This document shows positions 40,788-49,068 of a stretch of 64,000 bases of DNA, piece after piece. Below the pieces are notes generated by a model, which saw only the letters and a list, made by a program, of their open reading frames with translations, was not told the origin of the DNA and made no database searches. The DNA comes from JAVBOW01 sp031550615. Lineage in GTDB: Bacteria > Bacteroidota > Bacteroidia > Bacteroidales > Rikenellaceae. The stretch is from contig JAVBOL010000009.1 of assembly GCA_031550615.1 (NCBI GenBank), positions 19,825 to 83,824 on the forward strand. Reading direction: 5' to 3'. Position 1 is the first letter of the stretch, and each line of letters opens with the position of its first letter. A program made the translations under genes and the position numbers.

Positions 40788-41150
40788 ATGGATAACCTGA
40801 TTAAAATCGCCCAGGCGTCGATGTGGCCTGAGAAAGAAGTTCCCGCATTCAAGAGCGGCGACACTATCACCGTAACCTACAAAATCATCGAGGGTAACAA
40901 AGAGCGTCTGCAGTCTTTCCGCGGCGTGGTTATCCAGATCAAAGGACACGGCATCACCAAGATGTTCACCATCCGCAAAGTATCGAACGGCATAGGCGTG
41001 GAGCGTATCTTCCCCCTCTACTCGCCCCACATCGACTCGATCGAAGTAAACAAGGAAGGTGTCGTACGCCGCGCACGCATCTACTACCTGCGCGATCTGA
41101 CCGGTAAGAAGGCACGCATCAAAGAAAAACACTACAGCGCCAAGAAGTAA
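40788..41150 (+). CDS. rplS: Large ribosomal subunit protein L19
   Basis: A 120-residue basic protein at the 30S-50S interface. The family core is plain: PAFKSGDTITVTYKIIEGNK, then QSFRGVVIQIKGHGI and GIGVERIFPLYSPHIDSIEV. The C-terminus ends in a Lys-rich tail. It stands alone (no rpsP, rimM or trmD neighbours), with its own consensus promoter and terminator, so it is an independent unit in this genome. Confidence 0.98.
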   Translation: MDNLIKIAQASMWPEKEVPAFKSGDTITVTYKIIEGNKERLQSFRGVVIQIKGHGITKMFTIRKVSNGIGVERIFPLYSPHIDSIEVNKEGVVRRARIYYLRDLTGKKARIKEKHYSAKK

Positions 41151-41163
41151 TCTCGGGCATATA

Positions 41164-41200
41164 AAAAAGAAGGCATCCTTTTCCGGGATGCCTTCTTTTT
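41164..41200 (+). terminator. Terminator of rplS
   Basis: A 15-bp stem (AAAAAGAAGGCATCC with its complement, 7-nt loop) ending in five T residues just after rplS. Confidence 0.9.
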
Positions 41201-41202
41201 GC

Positions 41203-41210
41203 TACCTTTG
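41203..41210 (+). promoter_or_regulatory. -7 box for the NarL-type two-component genes
   Basis: TACCTTTG, 18 nt before the kinase start, immediately after the rplS terminator. The TTG element is unclear because the terminator stem lies in that position. Confidence 0.55.
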
Positions 41211-41228
41211 CCTTAAACATCATTCGCT

Positions 41229-42206
41229 ATGGTACTGCAAATCCTGCTTATCATCTCTATCGTGTTGCAGCTGTTCGCGGCGGTGGTCGCAATCAGCCTG
41301 ATGCGCATGACGCGGTATAACTTTTCGTGGATCCTTTTCACGGTCGCCTTCACGGCGATGTGCTTTCTGCGCGTGGGTGAGTATTGCCATGTGGTGATGG
41401 GTAAGGAGTGGAGGCTGCCCAGCGACTTCTTCGTATGGATCGGGGTGCTTACCTCGCTATGCTTCGCCGTGGGCGTGTTCTTCGTCAAAAAGATCTTCAA
41501 CCTCATACGGCGCCTGGACGTCGAACGGCGCCTGACCGAAAAGCGCATCCTGAATACCGTGGTGCGTACAGAGGAGAAGGAGCGCATGCGTTTCTCGAAA
41601 GACCTGCACGACGGACTGGGGCCGCTGCTCTCCTCTGCGCGCATGTCGCTCTCGGCGCTGCAGACCGAAGGCCAGAGCCAGGCCAACATGGAGATAATCG
41701 GTAACGTCAACTACGTGATCCAGGAGGCGATGCGTTCGCTGCGCGAAATATCCAACAACCTCAGCCCCCACATACTCAAGGATTTTGGCCTTCGCCGCGG
41801 CATCGAGAATTTCATCAATAAGTCATTGGCGCTCAATGAGGTCAAAATAAACTTCTCGACCGACCTGCAGGGCGAACGCTTCGATACGGACGTCGAGGTG
41901 ATCCTCTACCGCGTGGTGTGCGAGTTGATAAACAACTCGCTCAAGCACTCGGGATGCAGCGCCATCGACCTCGGGCTGCGCTATGACGGCCAGACCCTTC
42001 GCCTGAGCTATGCCGATAACGGGCGCGGTTTCAACCCGCGCGCCGTGATGGATATCGGCCTGGGGCTGCAAAACATAACCTCGCGCATCAACTCCCTGAA
42101 GGGCCGTTCGCAGATCGAGTCGACCGAAGGCCGCGGGATGGAGGCGCTCATCGAAATAGACCTGCGCAAAACCACCGAATGGAAACGCCGCCGCTCACAA
42201 AAGTAG
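41229..42206 (+). CDS. NarL-type sensor histidine kinase
   Basis: A 325-residue HisKA_3 kinase. Three N-terminal hydrophobic segments (about residues 2-22, 33-48 and 66-88) form a membrane sensor with little periplasmic exposure. The phosphoacceptor is in RFSKDLHDGLGPLLSSARMS (His at about 127). The HATPase part carries CELINNSLKHSG (N box) and YADNGRGFNPRAVMDIGLGL (G boxes). The response regulator gene starts within its last 28 nt, so the two are coupled and surely cognate. The signal is unknown. Confidence 0.93.
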   Translation: MVLQILLIISIVLQLFAAVVAISLMRMTRYNFSWILFTVAFTAMCFLRVGEYCHVVMGKEWRLPSDFFVWIGVLTSLCFAVGVFFVKKIFNLIRRLDVERRLTEKRILNTVVRTEEKERMRFSKDLHDGLGPLLSSARMSLSALQTEGQSQANMEIIGNVNYVIQEAMRSLREISNNLSPHILKDFGLRRGIENFINKSLALNEVKINFSTDLQGERFDTDVEVILYRVVCELINNSLKHSGCSAIDLGLRYDGQTLRLSYADNGRGFNPRAVMDIGLGLQNITSRINSLKGRSQIESTEGRGMEALIEIDLRKTTEWKRRRSQK

Positions 42207-42829
42207 CCCTTGTAGACGACCACGCCCTGTTTAGGGGTGGGTTGCGCGGTCTGCTGCAAGCCAGCGGGCGCTGCCAGGTCGTGCTCGAAGCCGGGAACGG
42301 AAGCGAGTTGATGGAGCAGCTTGCCGCGGGTGAGGGGATCGACGTGGTGCTGCTGGATATAGACATGCCGGTAATGGGAGGTTTCGAAGTGGCGCGCCGC
42401 CTGGGCGCCGAGTATCCCGCAATCAGGATGATAACCCTGTCGATGCACAGCCAGGAAGAGTACTATTTCCGCATGGTATCGCTCGGGGCGAAGGGTTTCC
42501 TGCTTAAGAATTCACAGATCGGCGAGGTCCTGGCGGCCATAGAGACCGTCGCCGCGGGAGGCACATATTTCTCGCAGGAATTGCTTACCATGCTGGTCCG
42601 TTCGCTCCACGCCCCGGCGGCGGAGGGCGCCGCCACGCTCTCGGAGCGCGAAACGGAGATACTGCAACTGATCTGCCGGGGGCTGTCCAATCATGAGATC
42701 GCCGAAAAACTCTTCATCTCCAAGCGCACGGTGGATAAGCACCGGGCGAATATCCTGGAAAAAACCGGCACGAACAACACCGCAAACCTGGTGGTGTTCG
42801 CTATAAAGAATTCGTTGATAACGTTGTAA
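42179..42829 (+). CDS. NarL/FixJ-family response regulator
   Basis: A 216-residue two-domain regulator. Receiver domain: VALVDDHALFRGGLRGLL (acidic pair at about residues 13-14), phosphoacceptor Asp in VVLLDIDMPVMGGFEVARRL (about 61), Lys in GAKGFLLKNSQIGEVL (about 110). LuxR-type helix-turn-helix at the C-terminus (LSERETEILQLICRGLSNHE, then SKRTVDKHRANIL). It overlaps the cognate kinase by 28 nt. The targets cannot be told from the neighbourhood, which is convergent with kdsA 5 nt away. Confidence 0.95.
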   Translation: METPPLTKVALVDDHALFRGGLRGLLQASGRCQVVLEAGNGSELMEQLAAGEGIDVVLLDIDMPVMGGFEVARRLGAEYPAIRMITLSMHSQEEYYFRMVSLGAKGFLLKNSQIGEVLAAIETVAAGGTYFSQELLTMLVRSLHAPAAEGAATLSERETEILQLICRGLSNHEIAEKLFISKRTVDKHRANILEKTGTNNTANLVVFAIKNSLITL

Positions 42830-42834
42830 GACTT

Positions 42835-43605
42835 TTACATTAATTTCCCGATCAGCGGGGCCAACGTCTCCAGCTGCAGTGAGTTGGGGCCGTCGCTTTT
42901 GGCCGTGTCGGGCGAGGGGTGCACTTCGAAGAAGTAGCCGTTTGCCCCGAACGCCTTGGCAGCCAGAGCCATATTGGGTATGAACTCGCGGTTGCCGCCC
43001 GTAGAGCCTCCTGCCGCGCCGGGACGCTGCACGCTGTGGGTGCAGTCCATGATAACGCGCGGGGTGATGGAGAGCATGTCGGGAATGTTGCGAAAATCGA
43101 CCACCAGGTTATTGTAGCCGTAGACGTTGCCGCGCTCGGTGAGCCATACCTCGTCATTTCCGGCCTCGTGCACCTTCTGTACGGGGTAGAACATATCCTG
43201 CCCTGAGAGGAATTGCGCCTTTTTGACATTCACCGTCTTCCCGGTGCGTGCCGCCGCGACCAGCAGGTCGGTCTGGCGGCAGAGGAAGGCCGGGATCTGG
43301 ATCACGTCGACCACCTCGCCCACCGGCGCTGCCTGGTACGACTCGTGAATGTCGGTCAGAAGCGGCAGGGAGTATTTAGCACCCACATCGGCCAACATGC
43401 GAAGGCCCTTTTCGAGCCCCGGGCCCCGGAATGAAGTGATCGAGGTGCGGTTGGCCTTGTCGAAGGAGGCTTTGAAGATGATCTGCACGCCCAGGCGTTC
43501 GCGTATGGCTGCCAGCTCGGCGGCCACGCGGTCGAGCAATTCGGCGCTCTCGATAACGCACGGACCGGCGATGAAGACGGGTTTTGAGGGGTCGGCTTTA
43601 AACAT
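42835..43605 (-). CDS. kdsA: 3-deoxy-8-phosphooctulonate synthase, metal-dependent type
   Basis: A 256-residue enzyme that joins phosphoenolpyruvate and arabinose 5-phosphate to make Kdo-8-phosphate for LPS. The N-terminal VFIAGPCVIESAELLDRV has Cys16 where E. coli KdsA has Asn; with His in IMDCTHSVQRPG and Glu/Asp in FFEVHPSPDTAKSDGPNS this gives all four ligands of the metal-dependent class. KASFDKANRTSITSFRGPG is the substrate loop. It is the last gene of the minus-strand cluster, 2 nt after rfbD. Confidence 0.96.
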   Translation of the reverse strand: MFKADPSKPVFIAGPCVIESAELLDRVAAELAAIRERLGVQIIFKASFDKANRTSITSFRGPGLEKGLRMLADVGAKYSLPLLTDIHESYQAAPVGEVVDVIQIPAFLCRQTDLLVAAARTGKTVNVKKAQFLSGQDMFYPVQKVHEAGNDEVWLTERGNVYGYNNLVVDFRNIPDMLSITPRVIMDCTHSVQRPGAAGGSTGGNREFIPNMALAAKAFGANGYFFEVHPSPDTAKSDGPNSLQLETLAPLIGKLM

Positions 43606-43607
43606 GT

Positions 43608-44492
43608 CTACTGTTTTTCAGCGTTTAACAATATGTTTATGCAATGCTCCAGCGACTCTTCCCACTCGGGGATCTTTATGTTGAAATCGCTCATTACCTT
43701 TGATTTATCCAGCAGCGAGAACTTGGGACGGCGCGCTGGAGTGGGGTATTCGGCGGTCGGCACCGGCAGCACTTTCGCCTCAATGGCCGCTGTGCCCATG
43801 ATCTGCTCGGCGAACAGGAACCACGAGGCGCATCCCAGGTCGGTGTAGTGGTAAACCTCGCCGTAACGCGGCTTGCCCTGCAACTGCGGGATGGCCGTGC
43901 GCATGATGAAGTCCGCCAGATCGCCGGCGTAGGTGGGTGTGCCCCATTGGTCGTCGACCACGCGCACTTCGCCGCGTTCGCGCCCCAGGCGCATCATGGT
44001 CTTTACAAAATTGTTGCCATAGCTGCTGTAAAGCCATGCGGTGCGGATAATTATACTGCGGCATCCGGAGGCTTTGACCGCCTGTTCGCCCTCCAGTTTG
44101 GTCTGTCCGTAGACGCCGAGCGGCGCCGTGGAGTCGCCCTCGCGGTAAAATTCCGAGCCCTCGCCGTCGAAAACGTAGTCGGTCGAAATGTGTATGAGCG
44201 TCGCCCCGGCGTCGCGTGCCGCGCGGGCAAGCACCTCGGGACCCCGGGCGTTGATAAGGCGCGCGGTCGTGGGGTCGCTCTCCGCCTTGTCGACCGCCGT
44301 GTAGGCGGCGCAGTTGACTATCGCCTTTACTTTGTGCCCGGCCAATGCGGCGGCCACGGCCTCAGAAGAGGTGATGTCCAACTCCGCCACATCGGTGGCG
44401 ATGAGTTTGTGCACGCCGGGGTTGGCCTCGGCCCAGCTCCTTATCTCGCTGCCCAACTGTCCGTTGGCGCCGGTTATGAGAATTGTTGCCAT
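43608..44492 (-). CDS. rfbD: dTDP-4-dehydrorhamnose reductase
   Basis: A 294-residue short-chain dehydrogenase for the last step of dTDP-L-rhamnose synthesis, supplying surface polysaccharide. NAD(P) motif ILITGANGQLGSEIRSW (residues 4-20), IHISTDYVFDGEGSEFY (Ser/Thr of the active site, about 104) and GVYGQTKLEGEQAV (YxxxK, about 129-133). The other rml genes are not in this window. It lies between ruvB (3-nt gap) and kdsA (2-nt gap), so glycan precursor genes share a transcript with a recombination gene. Confidence 0.95.
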   Translation of the reverse strand: MATILITGANGQLGSEIRSWAEANPGVHKLIATDVAELDITSSEAVAAALAGHKVKAIVNCAAYTAVDKAESDPTTARLINARGPEVLARAARDAGATLIHISTDYVFDGEGSEFYREGDSTAPLGVYGQTKLEGEQAVKASGCRSIIIRTAWLYSSYGNNFVKTMMRLGRERGEVRVVDDQWGTPTYAGDLADFIMRTAIPQLQGKPRYGEVYHYTDLGCASWFLFAEQIMGTAAIEAKVLPVPTAEYPTPARRPKFSLLDKSKVMSDFNIKIPEWEESLEHCINILLNAEKQ

Positions 44493-44495
44493 TAT

Positions 44496-45506
44496 TTAAA
44501 ATAAAGAATTTTCGACTGACGGGGGCATAGCCCCGATATGTTCGTAAGCCAGCGCCGTGGCTTCGCGGCCCCGCGGGGTGCGCTTCAAAAACCCCTCCTT
44601 TATCAGGAACGGCTCGTAGACTTCCTCAATCGTGCCGCTCTCCTCGCCCACGGCGGTGGCTATGGTGTTCAGGCCGACGGGTCCGCCGCCGAATTTTTTG
44701 ATTATCGTGTGCAGTATCTTGTTGTCCATCTGGTCGAGCCCGCGCGCGTCGATATTGAGCGCCGAGAGGGCTATACGGGTGATCGCGAGGTCTATGTGTC
44801 CGTTGCCCTCGACCTGCGCGAAGTCCCTCACGCGGCGCAGCAGGGCGTTGGCGATACGCGGCGTGCCGCGGCTGCGCATGGCGATCTCGCGTGCCGCCTG
44901 GTCGTCGATGGTGATCTGCAGGATACCCGCCGAGCGGCGCACGATACCCGTCAGGGTCGCGGAGTCGTAATATTCCAGGTGGCACTGTATGCCGAAGCGT
45001 GCGCGCAACGGGCTGGTCAGCAGCCCCGAACGCGTGGTCGCGCCGATGAGCGTGAAGGGGTTCAATTCGATCTGGATCGACCGGGCGCTGGGCCCCTTGT
45101 CAAGCATGATGTCGATCTTGTAGTCCTCCATCGCCGAGTATAGGTACTCCTCGACGATGGGCGAGAGGCGGTGTATCTCGTCGATGAACAGCACGTCGCC
45201 CTCCTGCAGGTTGGTCAGCAGCCCGGCCAGGTCGCCCGGTTTGTCCAGAACGGGGCCTGATGAGAGCTTCAAGGAACCGCCCATCTCATTGCTGATGATA
45301 TTGGCCAGGGTGGTCTTGCCCAGCCCCGGGGGGCCGTGCAGCAGCACGTGGTCGAGCGCCTCGTCGCGCATCAGCGCGGCCTTGATGAAGATGCGCAGGT
45401 TGTCGACGATCTTGTCCTGTCCCGAAAACGCGTCCAGTTCACGCGGGCGTATCGTGCTTTCGAATTCGGCATCGGTTTCGATGCGTATGTTACGCTTGTC
45501 GCTCAT
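44496..45506 (-). CDS. ruvB: Holliday junction branch migration helicase RuvB
   Basis: A 336-residue AAA+ motor that drives Holliday junction branch migration with RuvA. N-terminal RPRELDAFSGQDKIVDNLRI, Walker A LLHGPPGLGKTTLANIISNE (about residue 55), Walker B DVLFIDEIHRLSPIVEEYLY (about 104), sensor GATTRSGLLTSPLRARFG with the Arg finger, and the winged-helix GLNTIATAVGEESGTIEEVY. Its ATG overlaps the stop of the upstream outer-membrane receptor gene. RuvA and RuvC are elsewhere. Confidence 0.97.
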   Translation of the reverse strand: MSDKRNIRIETDAEFESTIRPRELDAFSGQDKIVDNLRIFIKAALMRDEALDHVLLHGPPGLGKTTLANIISNEMGGSLKLSSGPVLDKPGDLAGLLTNLQEGDVLFIDEIHRLSPIVEEYLYSAMEDYKIDIMLDKGPSARSIQIELNPFTLIGATTRSGLLTSPLRARFGIQCHLEYYDSATLTGIVRRSAGILQITIDDQAAREIAMRSRGTPRIANALLRRVRDFAQVEGNGHIDLAITRIALSALNIDARGLDQMDNKILHTIIKKFGGGPVGLNTIATAVGEESGTIEEVYEPFLIKEGFLKRTPRGREATALAYEHIGAMPPSVENSLF

Positions 45507-48364
45507 TGCTGTGCCTGTTTTTTCTGGTCGTTGCTTATTTTTTTCACCTCTTTGACGCTTATGTCGTGGGCGTTTTTGATCTCGATGGCTCCTTTGCGGG
45601 GCATCGAGAGCGAGTTGAAGCGGTAGGAAAACCGCAGGGTCGCATAGCGCCCCAACGTGTTGGTCACCAGGTCCTGCACATATGTATCGCGCACATAGTG
45701 CAGACGGTTGGTGTTCTGGTCGAGCAGGTCGTACGCCGCCAGGCTCACCTCGCCGTTTTGGCGTTTAAAGACCTTTTTGCCCAGCGAGGCGTTAAGCACC
45801 CAGAAAGAGGTGTTCATATCCTCTGCCGACGAAGAGGTGTAGTAACGCCACGAAAGCACCGAGTTGAAGACGAAGCCTTTCCAGAAGATCACGTTGACTG
45901 AGTAGAAGAAATTCTGGTTCAGGAAGGAGTTATCCTCCTTCTCGGAGTTTACCGTGCGGTTCCACGCCGTGTTCGAGTAGACGTTGAAATCCACATTGCG
46001 CGAGATGTTGCTCGTTACCCCGACCCTCGCCCCTATCGAGTTGATGTTCGCCACGTTAAGGCGGTCCCTGATGTATGAGGGCACGCGTGTGTAGGTGTAT
46101 TGGCCCGAGAGGTTCAGATTGCTCTTTATGGGCGAAAGGAAGAACGAGTAGGTCGCCGCGGCGTCCGCAGCCGCATAACCGTCTATGTTGACCCGCCGGG
46201 TAAGGGTCGCTCCGGCCAGGGGGGTATAGGTTTCGGTGCTGCCGGGGTAGACCGGCAGCGCCTCGTCGCCCGAGAGTATCTCGTTTTGGGTGGCTATGTA
46301 GTCGGCTATTGCGCTGGCCCTTAGCGTGAGCGTGAAGTTGGTGTTGCGCTCGACGTTGGTCGCGTTGTAGAACGCCTCGAGCGAGTTGTTGTACGACGGC
46401 CTGAGCCCCGGGTTGCCCTGGTAGAGGTGGTTGGGGTTGGCGTAGTTTAGCACGTCCTGCATATAGGCGATGTTGGGCAGTTGGGGGCGGCCCTGGTAGC
46501 GTAGGCGCAGGTAGCGTTTCTTCTGGATAGAATACTTGAGCGAGACCATCGGGGTGAAGTTGCCGAAACTGCGGTCGGTGACGCTTTGGGTTGGCATCAC
46601 TTCCTCACGGTGCTGCGAGGCAACCTGGTAGTCCACCCCGGCGTTGACCGAAACGACCTTGGTGTAGAGCGCGTAACCCACACCTCCAGCGTGGGTGTTG
46701 TAGTCGATGCGGTAGATATCGGTGCCCTGAGAGTCGGGGATCGAATATTCGCCCGTTGCGGGGTCGTATTTGTCGTTATGGCCGTCTACGCTGCCCCAGT
46801 CGTGGCGGAAAGAGTAGTTGGCCATAAGGCGGTGGTATTTCAAAAACGGCTCCGTCCAGATCGCCTTGGCCTTGAAATAGCTGTTGTCGGTGGTCTTGTA
46901 GATGTAACGGTTATCCCCGGCCTTGTCCACCCATTGCCCGTCTTTATAGGTTTGCCTTAGGCTGTCCACCTTGTACTGGTCGTTGTCCTGGGCGGTGTTG
47001 CTCAGCGTCAGCGAGAGGGTCAGGCGGCGTCCGTTCTTGGCGAAACGGTGCGTCCACAGCATTTCGCCGCCCAGGGCCAACGATGAGTTGTCGTAAGGGC
47101 TGAAGGTGCGCGTGCGGCTCAGCGAGTCGCCGTTCTGGATATTGAGCACGCCCGATCCGCGCGAATCGAAGTGCGTGTCGCGCAACGTGAGGCGCGGGGC
47201 GAAGACCAGCGTGTTGGTCTTCGAGGGGCGCCACTCTGCACGCAGGTTGAAGCGCCCGTTAAGTGTGTGGGTGAAATATTCGTTGTCCGAGATCGACGAC
47301 TTCTGCCAATATCTATCGTCGGGGTAGTAGTTATTCTCGGCGTGGGTGATCGTGTGGTTGACCGTGTGGTCGGCGGAAAGGCTCGTTTCGAGTTTGAGCT
47401 TTTCATTCTCGCGGGTGTAGTTGAACCCCGCGCCGTTTATATTCTGCACGCCCATCGGTTGGTTGCGTATGTTGCCGTTGGCGTCGGTTTCCGAGTCGCC
47501 GGCCAGTTCGGGTTCGCCGAATTTACGGGTGTTCACGTTATTCGACAGCAGCGACACTGTGAAACGCTGCTCGGGCGTGAAACGCGAGAAGTTGCCCCCA
47601 GCCAGGTAGCGCAACGGGTCGCCCGCCTCGCGCGCCGTCTCCATCCCCCCGGCAGTTTCGGCTTTTAGGATCGTGCTCTCGTGCATCTTGGCCTTGGTGA
47701 CTATGTTGATCGCCTTCTCGGTCGACCCGTCGTCGAAACCCGTCAGGCGCGACTCCTCGCTTGGCGCGTCGAAGAGCTGTATGCTCTCCACGGCGTCGGC
47801 GGGCAGACTTTTGAGCGCCGCCATGGGGTCGCTGCCGAAAAAGAGCTTCCCGTCGACGTAGATCCGCCGCACCGGTTCGCCCTGCGCCTCGATGCGCCCC
47901 TGCTGGATGATAACGCCCGGCATCTTGACCACCAACTCTTCGACGTCGGCGTCGGGCCGCGTCTTGAAGGCGTCGGCGTTATACTGCACCGTGTCGCCCT
48001 TGACCTGGGCCATAGGGGCTTTGGCCGTGACCACTATCTCCTCGATGCGGTTTGTGGCGGCGCGAAGGCGGACATCGCCCATCTCGGTGCGGGGCGCCTT
48101 TACCGCGACCTTAACGGTCCGTTGGCGGAATGACTGAAAATCGAACACTATATCGACCTCGCCCGCCGGGACCCCTTTCAACTCGAAAAAGCCCTTTGCG
48201 TCGGTATGCGTCGCGACAGCCTTGTTGCCCTGCATGAATACGGAAACCCCCGCCAAAGCGATGGAGTCGGCTGCCGAAACGACGCGCCCGTGCACCGATG
48301 CGGTCTGGGCGTGCGCGGCAAGGCTCACAATGGCTATGCAGAGGGTTGAAAACAGGGCTTTCAT
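45503..48364 (-). CDS. Outer-membrane beta-barrel receptor with carboxypeptidase-like N-terminal domain
   Basis: A 953-residue outer-membrane protein. Signal peptide MKALFSTLCIAIVSLAAHAQ, a CarboxypepD_reg-like domain (about residues 22-100; VHGRVVSAADSIALAGVSVF), a plug-like region (DAFKTRPDADVEELVVKMPG, RIYVDGKLFFGSDPMAALKS) and a large C-terminal barrel of the OMP_b-brl_3 type. No SusD partner is nearby, so it is not a typical SusCD glycan importer. The start at 48364 lies 9 nt from a TATCTTTG box. Its stop overlaps the ruvB start. Ligand unknown. Confidence 0.92.
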   Translation of the reverse strand: MKALFSTLCIAIVSLAAHAQTASVHGRVVSAADSIALAGVSVFMQGNKAVATHTDAKGFFELKGVPAGEVDIVFDFQSFRQRTVKVAVKAPRTEMGDVRLRAATNRIEEIVVTAKAPMAQVKGDTVQYNADAFKTRPDADVEELVVKMPGVIIQQGRIEAQGEPVRRIYVDGKLFFGSDPMAALKSLPADAVESIQLFDAPSEESRLTGFDDGSTEKAINIVTKAKMHESTILKAETAGGMETAREAGDPLRYLAGGNFSRFTPEQRFTVSLLSNNVNTRKFGEPELAGDSETDANGNIRNQPMGVQNINGAGFNYTRENEKLKLETSLSADHTVNHTITHAENNYYPDDRYWQKSSISDNEYFTHTLNGRFNLRAEWRPSKTNTLVFAPRLTLRDTHFDSRGSGVLNIQNGDSLSRTRTFSPYDNSSLALGGEMLWTHRFAKNGRRLTLSLTLSNTAQDNDQYKVDSLRQTYKDGQWVDKAGDNRYIYKTTDNSYFKAKAIWTEPFLKYHRLMANYSFRHDWGSVDGHNDKYDPATGEYSIPDSQGTDIYRIDYNTHAGGVGYALYTKVVSVNAGVDYQVASQHREEVMPTQSVTDRSFGNFTPMVSLKYSIQKKRYLRLRYQGRPQLPNIAYMQDVLNYANPNHLYQGNPGLRPSYNNSLEAFYNATNVERNTNFTLTLRASAIADYIATQNEILSGDEALPVYPGSTETYTPLAGATLTRRVNIDGYAAADAAATYSFFLSPIKSNLNLSGQYTYTRVPSYIRDRLNVANINSIGARVGVTSNISRNVDFNVYSNTAWNRTVNSEKEDNSFLNQNFFYSVNVIFWKGFVFNSVLSWRYYTSSSAEDMNTSFWVLNASLGKKVFKRQNGEVSLAAYDLLDQNTNRLHYVRDTYVQDLVTNTLGRYATLRFSYRFNSLSMPRKGAIEIKNAHDISVKEVKKISNDQKKQAQQ

Positions 48365-48373
48365 ATATCTTCG

Positions 48374-48381
48374 CAAAGATA
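48374..48381 (-). promoter_or_regulatory. -7 box for the receptor-ruvB-rfbD-kdsA cluster
   Basis: TATCTTTG on the minus strand, 9 nt before the receptor start codon, leaving a leader of only a few nucleotides. No TTG at the usual spacing. Confidence 0.55.
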
Positions 48382-48496
48382 ATCAATGTTTCCAAAAAGC
48401 CCGACGTCTGATCGATATGTTGTCGCCTGTGCTGTGTAGTGGCTGCGGCATGGCTGTGCCGCCATACCTTAGTGCGTTACCGCGTTTGAAATGCCC

Positions 48497-49066
48497 TTAA
48501 AGCGACGCATCGGCTTCGATGCCGAGCGGGGCGAGTACACCGTCGGCTTGTGAGAGCGAGATCTTCATGCGGCGCACGCGGTTGTCGCCAGGGTCTATCG
48601 TGAAATCCGTCGAGCCGCGCAGGTCGGCGCCCGTAAGGACGGTGTTGGAAAACGCCGCGCCCAGCAGGTCGCAATCGGCGATCACGGCGCCCGTCAGGTC
48701 GCAATCCGAAAAATCGGCACCGCGCAGACGCGTGCCGGCGATCCTGGCCTTGGCCATTTTAAGTCCGAAAAACAGCGCGTCGTCGGCGATGCACCCCGAT
48801 AAAGAGATCGAAAACCCCATGCGGTTGCAGCGCGTGAGGTCGAGCCCCACCATCTTGCACTCCTCGAAATGCACCTCGCGCAATGACACCCCGCCGAGCG
48901 AGGCCATGCTCAGGTCGCAACCCTCGAAACGGCACTCCGAAAAGACGCATCCGTCCAACTCCGCCCCGGCGAGACTGCATCCCCTAAAGGCGCAATTCTC
49001 ATACTCCACGCCCTGTTCGGGGCGCTGGCCGGCCTTGAAGACGGTATCCAGGACGATGCCCTGCAT
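48497..49066 (-). CDS. Pentapeptide-repeat protein
   Basis: A 189-residue protein made almost wholly of A(D/N)LXX-like repeats (for example FEGCDLSMASLGGVSLREVH and GADFSDCDLTGAVIADCDLL), which form a right-handed quadrilateral beta-helix. Many such proteins are unassigned; some (Qnr, MfpA) mimic DNA and protect gyrase from quinolones. The central loop insertions needed to call Qnr are not evident. It begins 2 nt after nadE on the same strand, so it is in that operon. A GCGGCA/TGCCGC hairpin lies downstream (48445-48462), without a good T-run. Confidence 0.93.
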   Translation of the reverse strand: MQGIVLDTVFKAGQRPEQGVEYENCAFRGCSLAGAELDGCVFSECRFEGCDLSMASLGGVSLREVHFEECKMVGLDLTRCNRMGFSISLSGCIADDALFFGLKMAKARIAGTRLRGADFSDCDLTGAVIADCDLLGAAFSNTVLTGADLRGSTDFTIDPGDNRVRRMKISLSQADGVLAPLGIEADASL

Positions 49067-49068
49067 GG

